From contig NZ_JAFKCT010000013.1 in NCBI RefSeq assembly GCF_017254915.1, positions 1 through 64,000 on the forward strand: a stretch of DNA of 64,000 nt, written 5' to 3'. The notes under the pieces were generated by a model that was given only the letters and a program-made list of their open reading frames with translations, did no database searches and was not told the DNA's origin. The DNA is from Algoriphagus oliviformis. GTDB taxonomy: Bacteria > Bacteroidota > Bacteroidia > Cytophagales > Cyclobacteriaceae. The position numbers were made by a program, and so were the translations under genes. Positions 35,201 to 41,689 of the stretch are shown one piece after another (the stretch's first letter is position 1; every line of letters begins with the position of its first letter).

Positions 35201-35415
35201 AGAAGGGCGACCATATCCGGCTCAACGATGTAAGGCTGGCCTACACCTTCTCCCAAGATCGGCAGTCCTGGCTCCCTTTCCGCTCTGCCCAGTTGTATGC
35301 GTATGCCCATAATCTGGGCATCATCTGGAAGGCATCCGACGATGCGTTGGATCCGGATTACCAGACCTCCAAACCCCTGACGTCTGCGTCCTTCGGAGTG
35401 CAGCTCGATTTCTAA
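32230..35415 (+). CDS. SusC/RagA-type TonB-linked outer-membrane protein
   Basis: A 1061-aa protein. A signal peptide (1-20) is followed by a carboxypeptidase-regulatory-like beta domain (about 22-98), then the TonB plug with PITIRGRSTIF, the IIVDNFPYDG loop and the SusC hallmark SITVLKDAAASSIWGARAGNGVIVI (about 195-225). A long beta-barrel ends in the aromatic FGVQLDF. It forms an outer-membrane pore that pairs with the SusD lipoprotein to import glycans or peptides with TonB energy. It overlaps the TlpA stop and is followed by the SusD gene after 122 bp. The substrate is not apparent, since no glycoside hydrolase is adjacent. The TlpA and MauE context suggests a role related to disulfide-containing peptides. 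Confidence 0.95.
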   Translation: MNRFLVCLLIVFSLSLSARSQSVELKGLVWDESGLPLPGAFVRLLDTEYTAICDETGSFSLDVPVGRYRMSVSYIGMETHEQELEIPVAEPLEIRLLAQSIDLSAVDVVSTGYQQIPKERATGSFAHLDRELVQRRVGANVLDRLEDVTSGLLFNHGPQAANDPITIRGRSTIFSDTQPLIIVDNFPYDGPMENINPNDVASITVLKDAAASSIWGARAGNGVIVITTYRGSEDQAMQVSLNSNLTATEARDLFYMPQMSIPDFIGIEQQLFANNFYRALENNANKPKLSPVVETLIAQRDGKITSVEAEARLQQYRASDIRSDLEDHYLQSSISQQYALSLRGGGKRHGYHLSLGYDQSAADLRDNGKSRWTLAGGNQWSLLRDKLEAGIDLNFARQRSDTRTVLPNGYAYESLTDASGNPAWVTHTYSTRYIESVEGKGLLDWRYFPLDEIGRLDSRNEAHDFRISPSLRWNITPDLDLGVYYQYWSNLASGRDRNSQELFYTRDLINKYSQTEDDGNLSYPVPLGDVLNVSENKSHSHTFRPQLTYSKDMGGIHFLNVLAGAEVRDRQGLGYTDRFYGYRDDMGSSVLVDWVSRFPMYYNPGSQVSILSAQSHSGTTDRFVSYYGNVGYDYRHRYFLTLSARKDQSNIFGVEANKRGVPLWSMGGAWILSEESFLDGARMPFLKLRATYGYSGNVDKSLSSDVTARYVNFLFYDVLPQMRAAVLVNPPNPDLRWEKIRMANLALDWETESGFFAGSLEYYDKQSSDLLGEYSVPASSGQMSFTGNFAETQTRGVDLNMNVRWFRKSIQWSTNLLFSQLREKVKDFEKLPTVANLLGTAFSAAPQPIVGRPLYGIYTYEWAGLSPDKGNPMGYLDGEASEDYLAISRAATIDNLQYHGPARPTVFGALRNDLSYRGFSLSVNVSYRFGYYYKRRSIDYFTLLRGEIGHGDFDRRWKQPGDEEFTQIPSLPPTADSRRNAFYANSGILVEKGDHIRLNDVRLAYTFSQDRQSWLPFRSAQLYAYAHNLGIIWKASDDALDPDYQTSKPLTSASFGVQLDF

Positions 35416-35537
35416 ATATAAAAACGGGGTAAAAGGAGGGGGTGATTTCTCATAAAGGTTAGTTGATATAAACCCAAAACTCTCCCGGTCAGCGGCGCTG
35501 ACCACCCTTTTTTTTCTCACCGCTAAACGTTAACGAA

Positions 35538-36854
35538 ATGAAAAATATCAAATACCTATGCCTGTTGCTGGGGCCTCTGGCGGGATTGTTTTCCTGCCAG
35601 GGATACCTTGACGAAAAACCCGAGAAATCCATTCTGGTACCATCCACAGTAGAAGATGTCCGCGCCCTGCTGGATTACTATACCACGATCAACGAAAATG
35701 CGCTGATCGACTTTATCCAAGCGGACGACTGGGTGACCGATGATCCAAACTGGCAGCGACTGGCACCTTGGGAACAGAATGCCTATCTCTGGCAGGAGCA
35801 GGTTTTTGAACCTGTGGAGCGCTCTACAGATTACTCCAGGCTTTATCGAAAAATCTTAACGGTAAATGTTTCCTTGGATGTTCTGCAAGATCTGGAAAGT
35901 TCGGATGAAGTCCGGCATCTGAAAGGGGAGGCCCTCTTTGTTCGCGCCTTGGCCTATTTTCAACTGGCTCAGCTTTTTCTGCCTTCTCCTGTACTGGATG
36001 ACGGCGAAATCAAAATTCCGGTCAAGCTTACTCCGGATATGAATCAATCACCGCAATGGTGGACTGTTTCGGAAGTTTTGGTTCAGGTGGAGCAGGATCT
36101 TCTGGATTCATATGGGCTGATTTCTCCCGGATCTCTGTCCCAAAACAGACCCAACAAGAAAGTGGCTCAGGCAGTCTTGGCCAGGCTTTACCTGTACACC
36201 GGACGCTGGGAGGAGGCTCTGGAGTCCGCAGAGTATGTGTTGGATCAGAACACGGGAAGCCTGCTGGACTATCATGAGCAGGACAGCCTAGCCCCCTATC
36301 CCTTTGCCCTTTTCAATTCGGAGGTACTCTATTACGGAATCACCAGCAGTTTTTCGGTAACGGCGAGTGCAGCGACTTATGTCAATATGGATTTGACCGA
36401 AAAGTATGGCAAGGGGGACCTGAGGTCTGCCTTATTTTTTACCAAGGGAACCAATGGAAACCTATTCAAAGGCTCCTACAACGGAGACTACAACCTTTTT
36501 ACGGGAATCGCTCTTCCGGAAATGTATTTGACGGGAGCGGAGGCTTTGGTCAGGCTGGGAAGGACGCAGGAGGGGCTGAGTCTGCTGGGAGTCCTGGCAG
36601 GGAACAGGTACCAAAGGCCGGAGGACTGGGAAGAGAATCTTTCGAAAAATCCGCTGGATTTGGTGCTTGAGGAGAGGCAGAAGGAGCAGGTTTTTCGCGG
36701 TACCCGCTGGATGGATATAAAGCGCCTCTCAGCCATGGGAGAATTGGGAGAGTCTCCGATACGTGAGATTGGAGGCAAGGCCTACCATATGCCCAACCCG
36801 AACCGATTGTATCTGGAATTGCCTAATATCGAGCTGGATCTGGAATTCCAATGA
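35538..36854 (+). CDS. RagB/SusD-type substrate-binding lipoprotein
   Basis: A 438-aa lipoprotein with a signal peptide ending in LFSC, so Cys20 is the likely lipidation site. The N-terminal YLDEKPEKSI motif, the long helical TPR-like core (RALAYFQLAQLF near 130-142) and the C-terminal LVLEERQKEQVFRGTRWMDIKRL block are diagnostic of SusD. It caps the SusC barrel at the cell surface. It is shorter than many polysaccharide-utilisation SusDs but complete. A hairpin at 36865-36892 follows. Confidence 0.93.
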   Translation: MKNIKYLCLLLGPLAGLFSCQGYLDEKPEKSILVPSTVEDVRALLDYYTTINENALIDFIQADDWVTDDPNWQRLAPWEQNAYLWQEQVFEPVERSTDYSRLYRKILTVNVSLDVLQDLESSDEVRHLKGEALFVRALAYFQLAQLFLPSPVLDDGEIKIPVKLTPDMNQSPQWWTVSEVLVQVEQDLLDSYGLISPGSLSQNRPNKKVAQAVLARLYLYTGRWEEALESAEYVLDQNTGSLLDYHEQDSLAPYPFALFNSEVLYYGITSSFSVTASAATYVNMDLTEKYGKGDLRSALFFTKGTNGNLFKGSYNGDYNLFTGIALPEMYLTGAEALVRLGRTQEGLSLLGVLAGNRYQRPEDWEENLSKNPLDLVLEERQKEQVFRGTRWMDIKRLSAMGELGESPIREIGGKAYHMPNPNRLYLELPNIELDLEFQ

Positions 36855-36864
36855 GTTTTATAAA

Positions 36865-36892
36865 AAGCCCGGGACTCATTTGTCCCGGGCTT
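36865..36892. terminator. Bidirectional hairpin between SusD and DUF6520 genes
   Basis: AAGCCCGGGAC, a six-base loop TCATTT, then GTCCCGGGCTT is a perfect 11-bp stem 10 bp after the susD stop and before the convergent DUF6520 stop. A-tracts and short T-tracts flank it. Confidence 0.75.
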
Positions 36893-36911
36893 ACAGAACA
36901 GGCTTGGGGGC

Positions 36912-37184
36912 TTACTTCAGCGGAGCGATCCCCCTGTTGACAAACATTTTGTTCTCACCAGGATTGAGCGGATTCCCGTTGGGAGCGTCGTAGAGGCAGT
37001 GTTCGGACACGGCTGCATCACAGGTATAGGTCGTGGGACCGGGAGTCACCCCGGTCACATTGATCCACTGCGTGGAATCGTGGCCGTACTGGTTACTGTC
37101 CTCACCCTTGGGTGAAAAAGCGAAAGCTATTGTTGCCGCCAGCACAAAGGCCAGCAGCGGTAATCGTTTCATTAAATTATTCAT
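36912..37184 (-). CDS. DUF6520-type small secreted peptide
   Basis: A 90-aa protein with a start MNNLMKRLPLLAFVLAATIAFAF, an evident signal or anchor helix, then a short secreted part with two cysteines (TYTCDAA and EHCLYD). It resembles the DUF6520 family of small exported Bacteroidota peptides found beside TlpA, MauE and SusCD genes. The ATG at 37172 is an alternative start. It is convergent with susD. The two cysteines could form the disulfide served by the TlpA and MauE-like proteins. No function is known. Confidence 0.7.
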   Translation of the reverse strand: MNNLMKRLPLLAFVLAATIAFAFSPKGEDSNQYGHDSTQWINVTGVTPGPTTYTCDAAVSEHCLYDAPNGNPLNPGENKMFVNRGIAPLK

Positions 37185-37403
37185 CGTTTTGCCCTGTTTT
37201 TTAACCCATCAAAAACAGGGAAACCGTTTCTGGTTGTTTGCCTACTCTATCCAGGGGTTTTCGGCTTCGCCCCGTCCTTTGCCAGATGTCGGCGGTGCTC
37301 CGGATCTACCGCCGGTCGGAGCGGCAAAGGATACCCTTATTTTTTCGTCCAACGGTCGGGGGACCGGCAGGCTTGTCTGTTGGTTCCCAGACTATATTTC
37401 GCG

Positions 37404-37436
37404 GGGCAGGGCTGGGCTTTCCCTGCCCTTTTTTTG
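37404..37436 (+). terminator. Hairpin with T-tract
   Basis: GGGCAGGG (37404-37411), a nine-base loop, CCCTGCCC (37421-37428), then a run of T on the plus strand. It looks like an intrinsic terminator but no plus-strand gene ends just before it. Confidence 0.5.
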
Positions 37437-37602
37437 TTGTGGATTTGGCCGGCACATGTTATTTTCGACCCAAGGGAATTGGCATTTTTGGTTGGTACCC
37501 GGTGCGAAACACCCAGTCCTCCCGATATCGGTTTGGTTTAACATTGCTTTTTCCTGATTACTTACACTTTTGGCGCAACAGTTTCCAGACTGTTGGACTG
37601 CG

Positions 37603-37635
37603 GGCGGTGGGAATAACCCACCGCCTTCTGTTTTT
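37603..37635 (+). terminator. Hairpin followed by a T-rich tract
   Basis: GGCGGTGGG, a short AATA-containing loop, and CCCACCGCC form a strong stem, followed by TTCTGTTTTTCTT. Orientation suggests plus-strand transcription. No coding partner was identified. Confidence 0.45.
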
Positions 37636-37990
37636 CTTGGAAAGCGCGTCGGTAGGCCTATAGGCTTGGCCTATTCCTATTTCTTGGATATATTGACTTT
37701 GGATAAGACATCATTTTGATTCAATCTTCCTAAAAGCCGGAGTTGTTAGCTTCGGCCTTTTTATTGCCTTGAAGCCAAAGGCCGAGGGCGGATAGCCCTA
37801 GCTGGTCGGGATTTGCAATCACGACCGGTTACCGTAGGATTTGCAATCCGAATCAAAATCTGCTCCTCCTCGGCACTGCTCTTACTTTTCTCAGAATATT
37901 CCTGCGCCGAGGTGGAGCCGATGGTCGACTTTCCGCCCGGGGCTAAAGCCCCCGGCTACCAAGCTGTCGCTCCTACGGAGCTTGGTTTGT

Positions 37991-38437
37991 CTACTGCACC
38001 GGCGCCCTCTCCTCAAGGAGAGGGCGGGGGGTGAGGTTTTTCTCTGCAACCCGTGTCCCATAAACTGAAATCCCAATCAAGCTTAAGTTTAGCCAGAAGT
38101 GTTCCGCCCAGCCGAGGCTTTCCATGATTCCCGCACAGCCACAGGGCACCCTGGGAAAAGCTCCCACCCAGATCAGTCCCACGTAGGTGGTAAACACCGT
38201 CAGCAGCAGGAGGCTGCCCAAGTATCCCCACCATCTGGTGGCTGAAAAGAGCAGGAGCAGGGCGAGTAGCAACTCTACTCCAGGCACTAGGTAACTCAGC
38301 GCTTCGGCAAGGTCGGGGGGAAAAGTCTGGTTGTGAAAGGCATTTCGGCTGGTGCTAAACCGGATTAGTTTATCAAGTCCGGCATATCCAAAAACAAGTA
38401 TTAAAACTGAACTAAATGCTTTATCCCGTCCCTTCAT
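37991..38437 (-). CDS. MauE/DoxX-like membrane redox protein
   Basis: A 148-aa protein with four hydrophobic helices and a periplasmic PCGCAG motif (VPCGCAGIMESLGW) typical of MauE and related DoxX-like redox membrane proteins that maintain or introduce disulfides. The ATG at 38437 (MKGRDKAF) is preferred over 38500. The last 14 residues (LTPRPLLEERAPVQ) are encoded by a dispersed palindromic repeat at 38003-38037, so the natural C terminus seems to have been replaced. It fits the TlpA-SusCD-DUF6520 neighbourhood functionally. Confidence 0.75.
   Translation of the reverse strand: MKGRDKAFSSVLILVFGYAGLDKLIRFSTSRNAFHNQTFPPDLAEALSYLVPGVELLLALLLLFSATRWWGYLGSLLLLTVFTTYVGLIWVGAFPRVPCGCAGIMESLGWAEHFWLNLSLIGISVYGTRVAEKNLTPRPLLEERAPVQ
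38003..38037. repeat. Dispersed palindrome forming the 3' end of the MauE-like gene
   Basis: GCCCTCTCCTCAAGGAGAGGGC followed by GGGGGGTGAGG, the same family as at 13561, 14093, 14229, 45215 and 45447. Here it lies inside the coding frame. Confidence 0.75.
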
Positions 38438-38853
38438 ATCTCCTTGAATTAGTTTGTCAAATTTCAAGAAGCGAAAAGGATATAAACAATTCTCAGCCAC
38501 AGAAACCCCTCCAAAGGGTACGAAGACTCAAAATAGGGGTATGAACCAACTTTCTTATTCCGTTCCTCGCCACCTGCACCGATTCTTCGCCAGATTCCTG
38601 TCGGGATGAAATTCCGAGGTCCCACAGTAAAAATTGCAATCCAACTTCCAACACTCATGGTGGGCAGACCCAAACCATCCAACCTCCTAACCTCATGTTC
38701 TATCCACCAAGAAAAAATAGTAAAATTATTTTTTTATTAATATAACTTAATTACATTGAGTTACTTGACGCTTTATTGCTGTACATTTTCAGGCCTGTAA
38801 TTGGTGGGTGGGCTTTTTTTTGGGCTCGCCTTGGAAGTATCCTTAGTAATTCA
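38438..38853. other. Intergenic region upstream of the small HTH gene
   Basis: No gene is seen. The left part contains CCAACTTCCAACACTC-type sequence akin to the 45.8-kb repeats. The right part (38700-38775) is very AT-rich and suits divergent promoters for the MauE-like and HTH genes. Confidence 0.5.
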
Positions 38854-39063
38854 ATGCTGACTAATAGAAAAACGATCTATGCTCAGGATATAATGATATT
38901 CACCGGTCGAAGTAGATCTTATGCTTATAAGATTTTAAAGCAAGTGAGAGAGAGTGTGGGTAAAATGAAGCATCACCTGGTTACCATTCAGGAATTCGCC
39001 GATTTTCATCATATCACAGTCACTGAAATAGAAGAAGTGATCTTCTATAAACCCCAAAAATGA
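38854..39063 (+). CDS. Small DNA-binding-like protein (excisionase-type HTH)
   Basis: A 69-aa protein beginning MLTNRKTIYAQDIMIFTGRS. The SRSYAYKILKQVRESVGK helix pair resembles an excisionase/MerR-like winged helix, followed by HLVTIQEFADFHHITVTEIEEVIF. Similar small proteins are common in Bacteroidota genomes. The open frame reaches back to 38776, but this ATG fits the fold. It stands alone on the plus strand. Confidence 0.65.
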   Translation: MLTNRKTIYAQDIMIFTGRSRSYAYKILKQVRESVGKMKHHLVTIQEFADFHHITVTEIEEVIFYKPQK

Positions 39064-39393
39064 AAAGGACCTGCCTTTGAATTTGACAGATCCTTTGATT
39101 TGGAGGTTATCTCCGCCGGACTGACGATCCGGATTGTATGGCCTTTGTTCGGCTAAGTGTTAAGAAGTAAATACCAGGCTCCCAAGCATCCCCTTTTCGC
39201 ACATTCAAGATGCTCGATTAGCCTTACTGGATACTCGTAATAGTTGTTGTAGGACACTCGCTGGTAATGCTGGTCATCAGTATTTTTCCTTGAGTCCTTT
39301 CCTTGTTCAACTTCCTGATTCTAAATTTCTTGATTGCTTCCATGCAATCGTTTCTTTCCTTCCGTGTTAGCATAGATCCTTGATTTGGTATGC
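39064..39393. other. Intergenic region before the sensor kinase
   Basis: About 330 bp without a gene or a clear repeat. AAAGGACCTGCCTTTGAATTTGACAGATCCTTT (39062-39096) can fold weakly into a hairpin after the HTH gene's stop. Confidence 0.4.
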
Positions 39394-40521
39394 ATGAAAA
39401 CTATTTTTAATCACCTTGAAAATCAAATTGAGGGTACAGAACCCCTTCCTGAGGGTATAGCCCAACTCAATCAGGGTACGGAACGCATCTTTACGCTGAT
39501 GAAAAATAGACCCAGCCTGGTCATTTGGTGGATCTGGATGGTTATTACAGGTGTTGATTTGATTATCAGATTTATAGGAGCAATCCCCTTGGCTTCTTTG
39601 CCTGTAATCTTGGTCAATTTTGCCGGTGGCGTGGCAATTAGCCAATTCCTGTTTTTTCATTTCATGCCTCAGGTATTTCTAAAAAAAAAGTGGCTTCTGG
39701 AATTTGTTCAGCTTATACTAATCCTGGTTGTATATATGCTGGCAAAGTTTTTCATCCTGATGCCAGGGCTTGTTGATGTGCCTTCTATCAGAATTTTTTT
39801 CGGGAATGAGGCAACCCGGTTTTTTCATTTTACTGTCTATATTATAGTCATTTGGTTCTTTTATATAGACGGTAAAAGACAGGAGCTTCATAAGAAAATG
39901 GAAGTCGAACACCTCAGACTGGAGACAGAACACAGATCATCTCAGCTAAGCCAACATTTTGTTCTCAATTGGATCAGCACATTCTTGATTGACATGAAAA
40001 ATGTTTCCCCTGACCTGGCCCATAAGCTTTCCAAGTTTACTGAGGTACTGTCTTACAGTTACAAGGATCCAAATCATCCCAATTCCCTTGGTCAGGAAAT
40101 CCGCGTGGTCAAAAGTTATCTAGAAAGCCAACAGTTTCGCTTCAAAGAAAAACTTAACCTCAAATTTTCCATCAATCTAAGGGATATAGATCCGGGTGAA
40201 TTTCAGCTCCCGAAATGGATCTTGATGACTTTGGTGGAAAATGTCTTCAAACATGGCAATTGCCTAAAATCCCAACATCCATGTTTGATTTCCATGGATA
40301 TGTTTCCGGCTGAATACAAGAGCTATTCTTTTGCCATTTCCATTTCAAATGACTTAAATAGGGCCGATCCGGTGAGTCCATCCGGATTCGGAATCAAAAC
40401 TGTACGGCGGATTCTCAATTACTATTTCCAAGATCGATTTCAACTTTTTACTTCTAAATCCGAAGCTGAATTCAACCTTTTCCTTCAAATTCATTACGGT
40501 CAAAACCATGCCGGTGTGTAG
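39394..40521 (+). CDS. LytS/YehU-type sensor histidine kinase
   Basis: A 375-aa protein with about four membrane helices (40-160), a short cytosolic helix, then the His_kinase (PF06580) core. The phosphoacceptor is likely His188 in QLSQHFVLN, in place of the usual PHFLFN motif. The N box is LVENVFKHGN near 283 and the glycine box is SGFGIKTVRRIL near 338. Such kinases signal to LytTR regulators, and one follows 197 bp downstream. There is no large extracellular sensor domain. It may sense a membrane or peptide cue. A TTG at 39385 is an alternative start. Confidence 0.88.
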   Translation: MKTIFNHLENQIEGTEPLPEGIAQLNQGTERIFTLMKNRPSLVIWWIWMVITGVDLIIRFIGAIPLASLPVILVNFAGGVAISQFLFFHFMPQVFLKKKWLLEFVQLILILVVYMLAKFFILMPGLVDVPSIRIFFGNEATRFFHFTVYIIVIWFFYIDGKRQELHKKMEVEHLRLETEHRSSQLSQHFVLNWISTFLIDMKNVSPDLAHKLSKFTEVLSYSYKDPNHPNSLGQEIRVVKSYLESQQFRFKEKLNLKFSINLRDIDPGEFQLPKWILMTLVENVFKHGNCLKSQHPCLISMDMFPAEYKSYSFAISISNDLNRADPVSPSGFGIKTVRRILNYYFQDRFQLFTSKSEAEFNLFLQIHYGQNHAGV

Positions 40522-40718
40522 GGAGATTTGCGCTGCTTGTTTTATGTATAAGGATTCAATAAGAGGGTCTCCAGATAATTTTCATTGACCTTGTTGATCA
40601 ATTCTTTAACCCGTTTTATGTTGTAGGAACCATTGTAGTCTGTCCCGTCTGCCGCAGCGGATTGGCTCGTATCAGGAATGCTCTTGCATTTTGCGGGTTT
40701 TACTTAACCCAGCTCAAT

Positions 40719-41444
40719 ATGTCGGATAAAATATATAAACTCGGAATCATCGATGATGAAGACTCTAGCCGGGAAATTCTGGCTGGCATTCTTTCCTTTA
40801 TCCCTGGATATGAAATTTCATTCTCTATAGGCGATCCATTCCAAGCGCTGGATAACATCGAAAAACACAAAATCGATATCCTGTTTTTGGATATGGAAAT
40901 GAAAGGGTTTGGTGGTTTGGAAATAGCCAAACGCATAGAAAATAAAAATATACCGATAATCGCCTGCTCTGCCTATGCTAAATACGGAGTTCCAAGCTTC
41001 AGATATAATGTCGTTTATTTCATACTAAAAATTGCCAACGACTATGAAGTTTCCTACGGTTTGGATAAAGCTAAAAAAATGCTCGAAGGTACCTGCTATA
41101 AAAAAGATTTTTCCTTTAATGACAATGTGGTTTTTGTGAAAGTCATTGGTGAACCTAGTCTCCTTTCTGTCAATACGCTCAACATAAAATACATAGAACA
41201 AAAAAGGAAAGTGTCTTTTGTTTACATGGAGTCCGATGAAATTCTTCGGATCCCAAACCCTTTATATCAGACTTTGGAAACATTCAATCGACCTTTTCTT
41301 TGTAAAATCCACCGCTCTTTTGCGGTTAACTACCTTAAAATCAAATCGGTATTTTCCAATCACTGTCTTCTGGAAAATGGTATTAAAATCCCAATAGGGG
41401 AGGACTATCACCAATCATTCTTTGAATTTATCAAAAAAAACTGA
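40719..41444 (+). CDS. LytTR-family response regulator
   Basis: A 241-aa protein. The receiver domain has the acidic pair Asp12-Asp13 and phosphoacceptor Asp58 (ILFLDMEM), then PIIACSAYAKY and a PFDYIlkP-like VYFILKI. A C-terminal LytTR DNA-binding domain (about 145-240) has IKYIEQKRKVSFVYME and the IHRSFAVNYLKIKS block. It pairs with the upstream sensor kinase. It is convergent with the LanB-like gene, which suggests but does not prove that it controls nearby export genes. Confidence 0.88.
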   Translation: MSDKIYKLGIIDDEDSSREILAGILSFIPGYEISFSIGDPFQALDNIEKHKIDILFLDMEMKGFGGLEIAKRIENKNIPIIACSAYAKYGVPSFRYNVVYFILKIANDYEVSYGLDKAKKMLEGTCYKKDFSFNDNVVFVKVIGEPSLLSVNTLNIKYIEQKRKVSFVYMESDEILRIPNPLYQTLETFNRPFLCKIHRSFAVNYLKIKSVFSNHCLLENGIKIPIGEDYHQSFFEFIKKN

Positions 41445-41689
41445 TTGGCTTGAGCCCTCAAGATGGTGACCCTACTGGCACTGGGTATTTACACTGAAAA
41501 TCCGCATCGAGACGACCTATTGGTAGCCAGGGGTTTCAACCCCAGGATAGATGGCCCAGGCATTTCCCCCTCGCTGGCGCAGAGAGATAGTTTAGAAACG
41601 GAATCGAACTGCCGGCGAAACGGAGACAGAATTCTCCGCCGGGACGAATTTGCAGTCCGACCTCATTATTTTCTGTCCTCAAACATCCG

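Larger units (their letters stand above)
37185..37990. other. 800-bp intergenic region with hairpins and repeats
   Basis: No gene is recognised. A stem GGGCAGGG/CCCTGCCC with a T8 tail is at 37404-37436 and a GGCGGTGGG/CCCACCGCC stem at 37603-37625; both look like terminators. Positions 37863-37983 hold a copy of the CTCGGCA...TTCCTGCGCCGAGG and GGCTACCAAGCTGTCGCTCCTACGGAGCT repeat family found again at 44.4-45.6 kb. Confidence 0.6.
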
